Source: Crotophaga sulcirostris (lineage: Eukaryota > Chordata > Aves > Cuculiformes > Crotophagidae). Taken from it: a stretch of 64,000 nt of DNA. The notes under the pieces were generated by a model, which was not told the origin of the DNA, did no database searches, and was given only the letters and a program-made list of their open reading frames with translations. Below are positions 25,997 to 40,600 of this stretch, one piece after another; within the stretch, counting starts at the first letter, position 1, and each line of letters opens with the position of its first letter. The position numbers and the translations under genes are program-made. The stretch spans positions 479,974 through 543,973 of the forward strand of contig VYZB01000223.1 in NCBI GenBank assembly GCA_013397455.1, in the 5' to 3' direction.

Positions 25997-28604
25997 ATAC
26001 TTAGTGTTCAGCAGGTGACATGAGATGGTTATTTTATGTAGGCTTCGACTCATTTTCAGACCAACAAAGGAAGTGTCCTACAAGAATCTAAGAAGCAAGG
26101 TGCCCTGTGCAAATCCACTCATTGCACAGAGTACCTCTTCAGAAGGGTCACTACTTCCTGTATTTCCTCTCAGGAGATTTCTGTTTCTTCTGCAAGCTGA
26201 ACTTCTAAGTCTAAAACTACCCTGTGTGTTTCTTGTGCTTCCTGTGCTAAGGAATGAAACTCCATCTCAAGACCCTCATACAAAAACCTTAATTTTATTC
26301 ATATGTTTAGCTAAAACACTAAGTCGAGGAATGCCTAAACAATGAATAACAGGATAAAACTCCAGCAGCAGCAAAGTGTTGCATCAAGTGGCATTCAGAT
26401 CCCAGACACTTTCTCCTACTTCACCCCATTGTAACCACACTACCTTTCCAAAATCCCCACTCTGCTTAATCTCTTTTTTTCCTGACTGCCTCAAAGACCT
26501 TAGGTTTAGTAGCTTTTTACAGTTCATCTCTGCTCTGTAAAACCATGGGGAGAGACTGGAAAAAAATGGAAACAAAATGAAACAGGAGAGATCAAAACAA
26601 CCCCAAACACGTTCTGGGTCAAACTGACATCTGATACAGGGGCTACCTCTTCCTTGAAGTCAGTCAGGTTTTTCACTGACTGTGCTCTTCAGGGTGAATT
26701 TGGCTCATGACATGGCCTGAGATAACTTATTGCCTGAAGCCTAGAGTACCTTAGCTCAGCTTTGCAATGATGAGGAAACTGCATACAACTGCAGAGTTAT
26801 TTTTCATCTACTTTGAATATTCAGGTGACCCAAGTAGTCAGTCAGTCATGAACAGCAATATATGAAGCCTTGGGCATTTTTAGTCTATCGGACTGAAAAT
26901 ACTGGACAGAAATTATATTGAGTAGAACAGGGTTACTCTGAAAAATGAACTCTAGCTATTTGTTCAGATGAGAGCTCACTTCAGCCTAAGGTTAGTTATA
27001 CAGGAGCAGCCAGATACTAATGCACTAGGGCTCAGGAGACCTGGATGCAGTACCAAGCTCTAACAAGGACTATGTATGCAGTTTAAACTCCAGAGAGTTT
27101 CTATCTAAAACCAGGCATCTGAACTGGTAGCTGAGGATCCACGTGCATTCAATAAAGGGAGACAAGATAACCAAGTTAGTCCATGCACCCCTTTAGCAAA
27201 GGGCTTTAACTGCAGAGACAATTTTACTGATTTCTAACATTGGGGGATAAATATAACCCTACTGTGGCACAGCTCTTTCTCTTGCCCACCTCACAGCTCT
27301 CTGGAATATGGGGAGATGCCAGCAATCTTTATTTGCATCAGCAGACACATGGAAGACTTGCATCTTGATGGACTGTGTGAGCAGTGATGCGCATGTCACT
27401 ACAACGCTTGCTGCCCTGCATGCAATTCAAATCCACCCATAGGGGGTGGTTTATAAGTATAAAGGTGGCACAGGGTTGTACAGTTACCAAGACCAATCCA
27501 GTCTGCATTACCAGTGACTTTAAAAAACATCCTAACTGATGCTTGCAGTGTACTCTTAAGTAGCTTCTTCCGAGCAGGTAAAGATAGAGGCAGATAGCAC
27601 TATCCAGAATGCCTTCTCTTCCTACTCTGCATGATATTGTCTACTTAGAGGGGGCAAAGGTGTGGACATCCTTGAAACTTTTCTCATTCCTGGACAGGTA
27701 TCCCAGCTACAAGAAAATGGGGTTGACTGGACAGATAGTACATGCTGAGAATCCAATGGCAAGTCATCACCTCCAAAAAAAACATTGATTCACTGCCTGT
27801 CACAAACGCTAAACCCTTATGTAAAAAATAAAAAGGTACCATTTAACACTGTTTCACATGGGACTCCTTGCAAAAGTTTCCTCAGCACTACCCTACTTTG
27901 CCCTGGCACAGCATGCTTCTAGGCACTCAAACGCAGTGTTAGTATGCAGAGGGGTTAGAGAGAACAAAGTCAGATCAAAATATCATTTCATCCCTTGGGT
28001 CCACGAGCTATTGGCTGTGAATGTAAAGGAATTATCACACACGAGGTTACTTCTAGAGGCAGCCCAGCAGGAATGCATTCCCATTCAGTTAAAGATCCTT
28101 CACAGGGAGCAATAGAAATGTTCAATTCCTTCAATATCTTTTCATTCCTTTTCAAGCATTTATACAAGTATTCAGGGGCTTAACCAGAAATGAAAGAAAT
28201 TCATTTTAGGTTATGTGTATTAAGAGGCTCTGGGACTCCTCTACCTGTCTGACTGTGCTAAAGATTTTGTTAGCCGACTCTTTTTTTACCTCTGGTAACT
28301 GTAAATCCCAGGACTGGATTATTCTGTCCACCTGAAACAAATTCCCTTTTCACACTGAGAAGCATTCAAAGCATTTGAAGATGTATGGGATTCATTTGAC
28401 ATATTTACTGAAGAATTTAGTGGTAATCACTTATAAACATCTGTTGCGTTTTAGCTCAGTAAGTGTAAATAGCAGAAATATAATGTCATGTGCATGTTGG
28501 ATGCCATCTCTTAGGAAAAAAAAAACAACCTAAGTTACATTTCTCTTATCCAGCCCTTGATCACCAAAAAAAAGGGGAAAAAAACCCAATATGTTGCTTG
28601 GGGA
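25997..28604. other. non-coding DNA without recognisable gene
   Basis: No coding signal above background: the longest frames are about 106 codons (26025-26345, plus, next to the CR1) and 85 codons. I recognise no interspersed repeat. Confidence 0.5.
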
Positions 28605-28690
28605 AGCAGAGTTGATTAATGGGCTAGCCTGTTAAACCATCTGCTCTTGAGGACCCAGCTTTGAATCCCAGTGGCCCTAGCTGGGTCAGC
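28605..28690 (+). repeat. possible tRNA-derived SINE head
   Basis: GCTTTGAATCC at 28658-28668 matches 9 of 11 positions of the tRNA B-box consensus (GGTTCGANTCC). A weaker A-box-like string, GGGCTAGCCTGT at 28621-28632 (about 8 of 12), lies some 37 bases upstream, a workable spacing. The part reading GTTAAACCATCTGCTCTTGA is loosely like the head of MIR/CORE-type SINEs. No cloverleaf with paired acceptor ends can be drawn, so it is not a tRNA gene. It may be an old SINE fragment or chance. Confidence 0.3.
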
Positions 28691-31600
28691 ATTTTTTCTG
28701 GTGCTGAGAAGCGACATTAACTCTGCCAGCTTTTGCTTTAAGCAAGGAAGAAATAGTCCATTGAATTTCATTTGCCTTTGAGAAACAGAAATACCTTCCC
28801 AGATTCTGAGGACCAATGCTAGCAAAGTTTGGTAAAAAGGAAGTATTGGGTCAGAATTGCTTAGAAAAAAATAAATGCAAGTAAATCTACAACTCAAGAG
28901 GACTGAGTTCAAAATGTCTCTCTGAGAGCAGAGAATAACCTGATCAGCCTTGGAGTGGAGTGTCATAAAATTAAAAGGAGGGAAAAAGGGACCTGGGGCT
29001 GCTCTGTGGCGCACTGAATAAATGCACTTCCTGACATTGTCTTTGATAGGGTCCCTGTCAGCTTGTCACTTGGGCAAAAGGTAACGCTGGCTGAGCAATA
29101 AATGCTGTAATAATGTTTCAAACCCTTTGAACTAGATATCACAAAAGCTGGGGGCAGTCAAAATGCCAAATAAAGTTAACTAAGCACAAGAGTGGAGGCC
29201 AGAGACAGATGCTGTGAGCTGAATGTCAGATCAAGGGATGAGATCAACAAGGTGCTTTAAGAGGCATTTCCTGGTTAACTGGGAATCTCCAGCAACCTTT
29301 GTAGTCTTTCATCCAAGCATTATTAAAAGAACAGAGCGTGGGTTTTATAAGGGACACAGAGATGCAAATGTACATTCATTTGAACTCATCAGATCTAGCC
29401 GGATCTGGTTTGGGTAGCTGTTCTCCCCAGTGCAATGTTTTAATGAAAGTTATCATAAATAGGAGACAATGAAATGAGAGATTTCAGCTCTGGAAAACTG
29501 ATGTAACATTTGGTTTCTTGTCTCCAGTGCCCATTGCCTTACTACATAGACATTACTAGTAACTTTTTTTTTCCCCCTTGTAAAACTTACTAATGATCAT
29601 TTTCATCAATAGTAACAATAAATTAGTAACTTACTGGTATTTTGCATATGTGAAGTATATGGAAAACGAATGATAAACATAGAAAATTGCTAATGGTACA
29701 GAGGTAATGAAGACATTAGCTTCACAGTTAAATATGGCCTACATAAAAAATATGATAATTCAATGCTATAAGCAACAAAACCGCAGCAACTATAAGCAAT
29801 GAAGTAACAACTGTCCAGGATGCGTTGCACCTTAAGCATTGGCACAGGATGGGAAAGACTTAAAAAACCATGCCAGTAGGATTGCTAGTCCCCAAATCCT
29901 CAACTCAGCAAGAAATTTGCTTCTGGATTCCAGTGCCAACATGTGGCAGTTCCACTAGCAGCTACCTGGGAACAGCATTTCTAAGGTGCCAGTGACATCC
30001 CAGCAATTTTAAATACACTTGTCTTTTAACTACAGTTTCAACTTGGTGACTCTGGGCTGTGTTTAGTAACTTGCTGCATATACCTCCCTTACTTCATCAC
30101 GATTACTTCAATTCACAGGCTGTGAAGGGAGCCAGGAGTTGGCAATCTGGAAGATCAGGCAATCTGACTTTTCCCTTTCACGGACATAAATATACATGTG
30201 TTAGTACGTAAACACATTATGATTCTTCATATTTGTTACTGACATGCTGCCATACAGTACAATATAGGTGGAATGTAGATATTTCATCATACATATGCAG
30301 ATACACGAACATGTTTGCGCTAATGTGGCACATATGCCAGACAGATATTATGACGGCTTGGTGGCAAATAAGGCAACATTCTTCCAGATGGGAAACACCA
30401 AAAGTGGCAAGATTTTTTTCAACTTGAATGTAGCCATCAAGGACTCTTGCCATGCCTTTCACAACATAGACAGAATCATGATCCAGTGTTTTCAGACTTG
30501 AATGATTAGCCATATGTGTTTCACTGAATATGCTGAGCCAGATACCACTGCCAGCGCCCACTGAAATCCCTACAGTTGCATCAGAATAACGCAAGAGAAA
30601 ATCTGCCTGTGATTACTGAAAAAGATGCTGTATTTTCCTCACAATTGATAGTTTGGTCTGCTGGTGTTTAACATCTAACACTGTTTTATGGTACGTCTCT
30701 CTTAGTTTCTCTATTCTTGCAAACACTGCAGGGGAGAAGTAATGAAAGTGCAAGGTTCTCACCTCTCATTTCTCACGTGCCTGTGTGTGGTGTTCCTTCC
30801 TCTAACACACATTGACCACAGTTCCCACAACAGCTTGATGTTTTGGCATCGTTAGTTATAAATGAAAACTGGGCATTGTTGCCCTGTGCACTGTAGAAAC
30901 ACGTTTCAAAAAATGATCTCAAGTACCTACCAGTTCTAACAAATGAGATAAAAAATGGTTGGGAGGAGAAACAGAAAGTACAGATGAGACCAAATGGACA
31001 CAAGTCAGAGCTAGAGGAAAGGAGTCTGATTCATCCTGCCCAGTGCATTAATCTGAGGGCACTATGCTTACCTCCACTTATCTTTTCAAACTGGGGGAGA
31101 AGACAAGCTTGGGCAGCAAATTTTTTCACATTGAATGGCCAGGAAATGTTAGAAACAAGCAGTAATGGGTGGCTTCTGACTGAAATAGTCTTGACATACT
31201 GAACATTGTAGAACATTAAAGTAACGTCAATATTTATTATATAGATATGCGTATTGATTGTGCAGTAAAATGATCCAAAGTAATATATGCTATAATAATA
31301 ATTGAACTCCATTCAGAAAAAGAGCCCTGATGTGCGGAGAAGGAAAAAATTGCAAAAGACTATACCCATTTATTAAATTAGTCCATGTGGTCATCTGATT
31401 ACTGAGCAAACAGGAATACTTACTACTAAGCACTAGACATCTTGCATGAACAAACCAAACAGAAACTAAGGCCACAGCTCTAAAATATTCCATTACAGCT
31501 GGTTGGGGTTTGCCAGTTTAGAGCAACTGAGAAATTGGCTGTAGCATACCACAGTTCAGGCTTGGTAAGATGCCCTGTATCCTATCTCTCTCATTTGTCT

Positions 31601-34219
31601 TTTCTTATGAATGACTAATGAATGTCTACATCCAGTATCACCACACAACACATCAATTCAGACACTGTACTGTGGTTTAATCGTGTGAGTGTTACCATTT
31701 ACAGAATGGCAACCATTAATTCAGAAGATTTTGATAAAATAAGAAAGACTACACTTACTTCCAAATTCCAACGGATGTGGCACCTCTTTATTTCTCCCCC
31801 TTCACCTTTCTTTAAGTGTGGGTCAAGGAAAAAAATAGCCTGCAAGGGGATTTTCTATGCATTTATCATCTCTGGTAAACAGGATTTATTTAACTAAACT
31901 GGCTGTATATGTAAGTGTCTAAGTTCACAAATTATCCCCATAGTCTTCCCAGGCTCCATTTTGCCTAATCACTGGTAACAATTCCAACAATAGGACTGCT
32001 TATATAGTATATTTCTCGCTCTTTCACCGGATGACTGATTCTTTTTTTTTCTTCTTTTTGCTTCTAACAGGCCAATGATAATGTTTGATATTGAATTAGT
32101 AATGAAGTTCCAATTAGAAGCTGTGAAACTCTGAGGACTTGCAAATATTTTTAGGAGTACCCAGCTTCGTGGTACCTGGGGTTAGACAAACCAAAACCTG
32201 GCATGGAACCAAAGTTTACAAACTTGTTTGCAAATCTGATTTTGGTTATTCTTGTAACCCTTGACTATGCACCAGCCTCGTAAATATTTTCTGCCTTGCA
32301 GGAAAAGCAGTAGTGATAAAGCTTAGAAAAGGCCGCAGTTCTGACACAGTGTGAACCAGAGAGTGGCAGAATTGTCCTAATGAATGTTTCCAGGCTGGCT
32401 ACAAGCTTAAAAACCTTTTTATAAGATCTAGATAAACATTTAGCATTTTGCAGACTCTCACACTGCTATTCTGGCAGCCATGCTCTGCAACACCCACACC
32501 TCTAGCCTATTCCCTCCAGGTGCATCTGCAGTAAACAATGCTTAAGAAAAGGCAACATCAAATAGCCCAAAGCAGACAAAAATAGGCCAGGAATAAGATT
32601 ACAGTCTGTCTGTGTTTCCATGCAACATAAAGTCGTAGATAAGGGTCAGCATCAAACAGAGAAGTAGCTCTGCTGCCTTCATTGTCCTCCTTTGTCTTTA
32701 TGCGTTTTCTTGTCCTGTCCTGGAGGCAGAGGGAGAGTTAGGCTCTGAGACAGCAGCAACAACAACAGCTCCAACACAACTCTCTTGTCTCTGGAAAGGA
32801 CAATTTATCGCTATCATCTGCTCATCAGGGAAAAACCTTAGTCTCCACCACTAAAAGGAAACGGATGAGAGGTTCTTAAAATAAAAAGCTTACTGAATAA
32901 CTGACTTTTTTAGTGCTTAACAGCTCTCCACTGTGTTTATTGTATTTTCTAGCATGATGAAAAGATAGATAGCCAAGGATTTTTTTTCTTGAAATATAGA
33001 GTACACTTAGTCTTCATGTTCAAAATACTTAGTTTTATTCTACTCTTTATTACCCACTGGTAGCACCAAGTTAGGTTTAAACTTTTGTCCCTGGACCATT
33101 ATTTCCAGCAAGAGTAAGAAATCAAGTCCTAAATCCCACTACCAAATGTCCACTGGTGAAGCTGAACTAATTCAAAAGCTCCTGTTCTTATTTCAGAGAA
33201 AATTCCATCTCCAAGAATTTTTTACTTCAGTAACTACACCAGCAGGCAGTAGCACACAACACTACCAACACATGTTCCCAAGGCTACTTTGCTCAGTGGC
33301 CTGCAGGCGGTAAGAGCACAGAACCACACCAGGGAGGTACAGGAGAGGAAGACCTCAGCCTATGTTCAACCACCAGCTTCAACTCAGGTGCCTACTCACA
33401 GCAACGGCCATGGATTAGGAAACCCTGCTGCCAAGAAGCTTCTGCTCTTCAGTACTTACCAGTGAGCCCATGGCTGCTGCATTTTAGAGGTGTCTCAATA
33501 GGACACTCTGGACCTTACTGGACTTCATGATCAGCTCTAGAGACATCTCAGCATTTGAGATTTCAGTCACTTTAGAAGAAAAGGAAAAGAAAAATGAGAA
33601 GGGATGGAAGGAAAGCAGAATCCAGATGGAGAAAGGGGAGCAGTCTGTTTTGGTTTTGTTTTGAAAGGGCTTTTTTTTTTTTTCCTGAACTGAAACTGGT
33701 TGCATTTAGCTTGCAGCCCTGTTTGTATGGTGCAGATACATTAATGATTAATGATGTGCCAAGTGGTTCAGAGAAATTCAATTCAGACCCACAGATACTT
33801 GTCAGTCCCCAAGGAACAAGAGCATTTTTTAAAACTGACCCACTAATTACCCATGAAAAGATTCAGGTAGTAGAACACACTTGACATTATTCTCAGTGGC
33901 AGCAGCACGTCTGATTTCAGGGAGTTTCTTTTACTTCTTTAGTTTTCCTGCCTCAAAACTTGAAAGGACACTGTCTAAGATCAGCTTCCACTACTTGGTA
34001 GTTTCCTAAATTTTCCAGATGATATTTTGCACAAGGATGTGTCATTTCATGTTGTATCAATCACATTACAGTATGTCACTTAATATAGCATAAGGCAATA
34101 TGATTGACACAATCTGAGATGACTTGTCACAACACAACATGTCAGCTGGGACATTTGTATGTTTTGGGTTTGTGTACACACACAGTCTTCACAGGGTGGG
34201 AGGTAGAGGGAAGACACCC
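28691..34219. other. non-coding DNA without recognisable gene
   Basis: Unique-looking, AT-rich sequence. Open frames reach about 132 codons at most (28616-29014, minus) without domain or codon bias. Simple runs occur (T-rich 29563-29579, T11-12 at about 33671-33682). A short CAGCAGCAACAACAACAGC run lies near 32750-32768. No CR1 or LTR recognised. Confidence 0.5.
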
Positions 34220-34680
34220 TCCCTCCTTTAGAAGTTTTCACACCACTTTCCATTGTGGCAATTGATAAGCATCTGTTAAATACACTGAAATTTCTTCACT
34301 TCTCTCTCTAGGCTGCCTCTAATAATAAACTACTAGAGCTTGAGTGTATTCCAGCCTCTATTTATAATGGACACCTTCTCATGACATATAAAGTGCCCTG
34401 CTCCCAAGAACAGCTTTATTGTTGGGGAGTGGCATAATATGAAAACTCATTACAATTAACCACTTGTCCCTTGGTGGCATCTGACGTTAATTCAGCTCCC
34501 AAACAATTAATTTGGAGTAACCTCACAAAGCAATCCCTAAGCAACAGTAATTGGCTAATTCCCCTCTACTTATGGTTATGCTCATTATATTACAGACAAC
34601 TTTAAATCAGGCTGTCACCGCTAGTTCTTGCTGTCACCAAGGCGATTCACAAGGATGAGTTACTACACCCACGATCACTT
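34220..34680. promoter_or_regulatory. candidate conserved non-coding element
   Basis: This block is dense in short transcription-factor-like sites and free of simple repeats. It has a perfect MEF2 consensus match (CTATTTATAA, 34358-34367), several homeodomain-type cores (ACAATTAACC near 34452, GACGTTAATTC near 34482, ACAATTAATT near 34502, CTAATT near 34555) and CTTTATTGTTG near 34411, a SOX-like site. Such texture is common in vertebrate developmental enhancers. The sites are visible in the sequence; enhancer function is inference, and only cross-species alignment would show conservation. Confidence 0.25.
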
Positions 34681-37600
34681 CTAACCCATCTGCAGAAGGC
34701 AAGCTCTATCCAGGAATTCTGGGAAGGTGGAAAATCTCAGGCCACATTCTGCAGGGGTTTGAGAACACAAGCATGACTGCAAGGAAAGCTGCATAAATTA
34801 CAGGGTTTTAATTGGTAGTGAAGAAGCATGGCTCCTTAATGAAGTTTTAAGCAATGTATGCTTGCCATAAGATCTCCAAGCATTATGGGCTGCCCCTGAC
34901 TGGGCACTGGGATTTCAGGCATATTATTGTGTTCTCTGGGTTCTTAGCCCTTGGTTATATGATAGGGCACTGACACTCGCCAGGAAACCAAGAACAGGAA
35001 CAAAGAGAGTTCAGACATGTCTGTGCCTACCTGTAGGGTTTCATGTTGTTCTGCCCCATGCCTCAATTCTCTGTTTAGCAAACAGAGCTTCTACTGCACA
35101 GGAGAGTTTTGAAGCTTAAACTCACAAATGGTGGAAAGATGCACTGGGACTGCTGAAAAGCAGAGTACAGAAGGACTTCACAAGCCTGTCAAAGTAAACT
35201 GGATCTTTCTTGGACTCTTGCCACTTTTTGCATCTGGGGAAATAACTTTCAATGGCAACCGTACAGCCAGATGTTGCAAAACTAATATTTTAAGATTTTT
35301 TTTTTTGTGGCACAGTGTGATACTACATAGAGATATCAGAACACACTCTAAATATGCCAACTCAGGTACCAGGAATGGTATGTTCTGCTCAAGACAGCTC
35401 TGTCATCAGTCAAAAGCCTTAGCAAAAACTATGTGATTGACTTAGCATCTCCAGCACAGAGATGAGACAGTTCTGCCACGGCATATGGTGTATCCTGACC
35501 TGACGAGCAGCTGTAGGGAAGTCAGAAGTGCAGGTATCTGCAGATATGCCATCTCAGATCACATCTGAACAGCGGTGCCTGGCCAGAAATGCAGTATCTC
35601 ATATTTGTTCCGAGGTTCCAAAACTACAAAGGGGGAATAGGAAAATATTAACTACAGTACGCTCAGACGAAACTTGTCACACACACTCCAAAAAAAGAAT
35701 CTTCAAAGACTAAATGTTTCTGTTTTCCCCAATATGTTCACCAGAGTTTTCTGCAAATGACAGTTCAACTCACATTGCCTGTATGGCAAGCCATTTTTTA
35801 ATATTCAAAGTGCAAAGATATTCAAAAACAATCAGTAATTTGTAAGTAACTGTGAATCAAGAAATGCACTGTTCTGTCATTACTATTTCTTCTAAGTAAC
35901 ATAGTTCTTCCTGCTTCTAAATCTGCATTTACAGATGGGGTGGAAGCTCAGTGGCACACAACAAGCGAGAAAACTGTACAGATGAGACTGAGTAGGCATC
36001 ATGTTTCCTTTGTAGTACTCCTAATCTGGGGAATCAGAGACCTCAGAAGCACAGACCGTAAAATAGGAGAGAAGACCACATCCTTGGGTGGTGCATTGCC
36101 ACAACTCTCATAATGTCCAGCTCAGCATATTTAGTATATCATAAATGCCAGCTACAAAAAAAAAAAAAACCTACATTTTTTTCCTATCTAAAGAATAATC
36201 AAAATTTCAAAGGCAGAGATCAGCACTGAGAATTTCCCTGACTTCTCCCAAAACCACAACCCTAATCATCAGTCCTTTCTGTAGAGCAGTGCTCAGTGCT
36301 CCTGCGCTTGCCCCATCCCACACTATCTGGTCCTTGGCTCAAGAAGACAATTTGCCATCCATTTGAGCAAGGCAAAGACTGAACACACAAGCCAGTCACA
36401 GTGCAGAGACTTGACTGCAAGGTGGATGTTGATTACCGAAGGAAATGCTCCTTCACTGTGAGGAGCCAAAGCTCTCAGTTTTACAGAATCCCTGTATGTT
36501 GCATATTACTGGACTACTTTCGTGTCTTAGCAAGAGAAGACTAATGTTCAGTAGTTCATCTGAATTTCAAAAACACATGATGGAAGGAAATAAGACAAAA
36601 GAAAATATAGATTGAGCATTGTACAAGGGCACATGAACAGCTGTATAAGGGACACAGCACAACAACTAGAGGTATAACGCTCTCCCTTCCCATCTCCAAG
36701 CAATTTCAGGTATAAATCCACTTTCCCTTATGCTGTAAATTCATTAGAAATTCTCTAGATTACAAAATTACATTTTTAAAAGCTGTATCAGTTTCCTGAG
36801 ACAATTCATCACAAGGCACTGGGTGGCAGAGAGGGACAGCATGGAGCAAAGACAAGCTGGCAGGTTTAGGAATGCCTTGGCTACCTGAAACAGTTGTACC
36901 TCTGAACATGCAACTGCAGCTTCCATTTGGTTAGGTGCACGTTGCATTTTTTTTTGGTAGGATAAAGCAGTGCCTAAATTCAGTGATCTCTTGCAGCAGC
37001 ACTTGTCCAAGTTAACTTGTTTCCACACAGCTGTTACAGGGCTGGCCAGAGAATTCAGTAAGTTAAAAATAACCACACAAATAAAAACAATAGTAACACC
37101 TCAGTGTCAGTATTTCTGTTAAATATAATCCAAACTGTTATCACCATCAGGAAAATACTCCATAAAGTCTCACTCGCAGGGACAGCACCTCAACTAAAAT
37201 CCCTCTGGAGTCTAGTCAGTATGATCTGGAAGTCTCATCATGAAAAGCACTGAAGAAACATCCCCTTCCCCTCATATCGTGTAAATTGAGAAGGCTTAAT
37301 TCTCACAGAGTACAGCTACAATATAAAAAAATACTGATTTTTATTGCTGCACATAAAATGCACGTAAATCTGCATACAAACTTAGGCTAATACAAGACGA
37401 TACACAAAAAAACCCACCATTTTTTATGCTGTCAGTGACATAACCCCCATTTATTTCAGAGGGGAACACAGCTGGGGCAGCCTTTTCAAATACATCACCC
37501 AGCAGATGGACAACTAGTTCTGAGCTCAAAGCCCACTGCTTGCCATTTCTGTGTAAGTTCCCCAAATCAGCTTGTGCAGTGCATTAAATTAACAGTGGAA

Positions 37601-40600
37601 TATGTTTTCTTGGTAGGTTGTTCCAAGTCTTCTCCCAGAGTTTCAGCTCACTGGGCTGTATGGTCAGTTACTTATTAATGAACAATGCAACTCAGGACAA
37701 TGAAGTTCCGGATCTGAAAAACTCTGGAGCCGGAAATCCTATGGCAGAGCTGACTCCAGACTCAATACGATGACCAAGGAACACTTCATTTGAACTTGGT
37801 GTGAACGCATTTCTCCACCCATGTGGATTTGCAGCCTTCAAGTTTCTACTTTGCATTTATCATAAGAATAAACCCCAACTCTCTGAGCAATCTTTGGTCA
37901 ACATAGTCAAGTTTCACACCAGTTTCTCATTAAAATGTCACACAGAACTTCTAATTTGGTGTGACTTCAATGCTCATGGTTACTTGAAACTGATCTCATG
38001 AAGATCAAAAGCAGGTCAAAGCTCCTTTAGCAAAGAATATTTAGAAAAGCAGGAGTAACACCGCAGTTTTTGCTTAAGCATTGCATCATTTTTGAGCTGT
38101 TAATAGCCTCTCTGCAAGTGCTTGCAGGTTTGATTACCAGCATCTCACATGGTTTTAGCTGAGCATAAGTGTGGGTCATTATTATACCCATAAGTGTAGC
38201 TAATATCACACACAGTCACAAGCTCTGCAGTGACCTCAGTAAAATTTCAAATCAAGATTCAGCCTTCCATGAATTTTTGTACTTCTGTGTATTAAAATGC
38301 TAACATCATTTTAAGGTCCTTCACATAGTTTAATTATGTACCTTCAGTCTGGCATAGATAATGAGTAAACTTATTGCTATCGATAAGACAGAATTATCAC
38401 CACAATTTAATTTATATAATTTGATGGAATAATGGAACAGTAAGTTCTCCCTTTGGTAAATGTAATAAGGGACAGCTCTTGATGTTACTCTGAAGGAAGT
38501 AAAAGGCTGTTCTACCAGCAGGAGCAGAATCTGCACCAGAGATAGTTTGCTGCCATGGAAAAATGACTTGAATTAAAATGGTTAACTAGCCTGATCAAAG
38601 TTAATCAGAGGAGAGTTGTCTGGAACAACTCTTAGAAAAATATTTTTTTGATCCAAATATGTTGGTTTTGTCAAAGCGAGAATATCTGTTCTCAGCAATA
38701 TCTATTTCAGCAAAGTTTTCAAAAAGAAGGTCTCCGAGTCCTGGGCTAGACCGCTTTGTCACCGGGAAGGAAAGAAATTGTAAACCTGACTTCTTTCACA
38801 AAATTCCCTCCTGTGAAATGCTCAGGAGCCCTTGCCTCTGTTCTAAAGATGAAGGAAAACAAATACTTTAAAACCTCAAAAGTTGTTGCAAGCACTGTCA
38901 TTCTCTGGCTGGCACCATACTGACAAACTATTGCTGACTCTGCTAGCTCTAGGTATTACAGAACTTGTGGTGTGTAAGTCAAGACCACCCAATGATGTGA
39001 AATCTGTATCTCTAACACAAATTTCAGTGAGATCTTTAAGATTAGGTCGTGCACAAAGAGAGTGGTAAATACATAACATTTTATTTTTTAAAATGTAAAA
39101 TGTTGTTACTCATTTTCTTTCTGATACCAGACCAACACAAGCAAATCAAACAGATGAGGTATAAAGAGCTTAACAGTGGAAGGGCTACAGAACGTGGCTC
39201 TACCTATGCCATAAGACCAGTTGTGAGAAAGTAAAGATGTGTAAAAAAAATAAAAAGTAAAACCTAAGAAGTATTACATCTTTTAGTTCACTTTGTGCTG
39301 GTACTTTATGTGCTTTTTTTGAAGTGTACAAGACTTGACACAAAGGACCTTGAAGGTTTATCATCAAAAAAACCTGAAAAATATTAAAACTATTTCCCCC
39401 ACTAAGACTTACAGTGAACTTTCTCTTAACAGGGTCCTCTAGGGAACTACTGAGGGAGTCTCAGCACCCAATTCTTACCTCCTCTCACTGCTTCACTGCT
39501 TTAATTTCTTATCATGCCTTTCCTGGCCTCTCCCACCTCACTGAGGAGCTCGTCAAACCTCCGGCACTCTCCGCTGACCTTTCCAGTATTGCCCCAGCTG
39601 TCTCTGGAGCTCAGTTCTCAGGCTTCACTGCTCCAGCTTTCCCAAGCTACAGGATGAGCAGTCATAGGGCATGATCTCATCTGCCATGTTTCATCACAAA
39701 ATAACAAGTATTAACACTTGCATGAGCTTTTATCCATTATGCTTTTGTTAAAACCTATACCACAACAGTGGGGCACTCAGCAGCAACAAGGCAAAAAGTA
39801 GCAAATACAGGGGTCAATGATGCACAGCACCACAGAACAGAGCCCTCAAATCCTTCTGCAGAAAAAAGCCAAGGAAATTTCAAAATGTTAACTGAAGTTG
39901 TTTGCCTCATATTGCATTCACTAACCCTGGAACTTTTTCAGGCCACTAGAGATGTATGGCACACACTCTGCTTCACTGACAAAGCTGTGTTGTTGACTGC
40001 AGGGAGAATAATCACAGGAACCCAACAGATCATAACTCCCATGACAGGGCATGAAGTCGAGAAGCAATTTTCTCAGCTAACCTTGTCCTAGGCCTTTAAG
40101 GGCTCAGTAAGATCATAACCAACACCTTGAATTATATCCTGAAATAAACAGGTAGCCAGAACACAGCACAAAGCTCAAGATTTATGGGCTAATAGTAGGT
40201 GACCTTCAAGAGAAAGGTTGCTACAGGCTGTACTTGCTGAAGTCCTTTGCAAGAGCGGCCCTAAGCACTGAGCACTAACCCCGAGGTGATGAAGGCATGA
40301 AGCACATGCATCACTGTGAAGCCATCTCCACTTCCAGAACAACCATAAATGAAAGAAATAGTGCCATGAGGATTGGAAGTCATGAAGCCTGGTTCCTTTC
40401 TTATTTGGCTCTTGCAGTTGATTGACTTCTGTGTCAGAAACGGTGCAAGAATCTGAAGGTTTTCTGGCAGCAGCAGTATTATGAGATTCCTTCCTGTGTG
40501 GATCCTCTGGTGTTAAATAACTTGTGAACTCACACTGAAATCATGCTTTCAATAAGGGCTCTGATAGTGTGCCTCTTTCTTATTCAGTTTATTTTCCCCA

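Noticed and set aside
25562..26004. Plus-strand frames of about 96-97 codons
   Set aside because: They run through the antisense strand of the CR1 3' end at 25698-25996.
32745..32770. CAG/CAA run as a polyglutamine-coding repeat
   Set aside because: Very short, and not part of any supported coding frame.
33290..33350. Possible SINE head with GGTAAGAGCACAGAA
   Set aside because: No B-box at the right distance; the match is limited to one short string.
35930..35995. Possible MIR/L2-like 3' segment (TTACAGATGGGG...)
   Set aside because: Only a few short words match. No continuous similarity could be followed by eye.
39414..39674. 86-codon serine/alanine-rich frame
   Set aside because: Slightly GC-richer than its surroundings but with no recognised domain and no conserved splice-site context visible.
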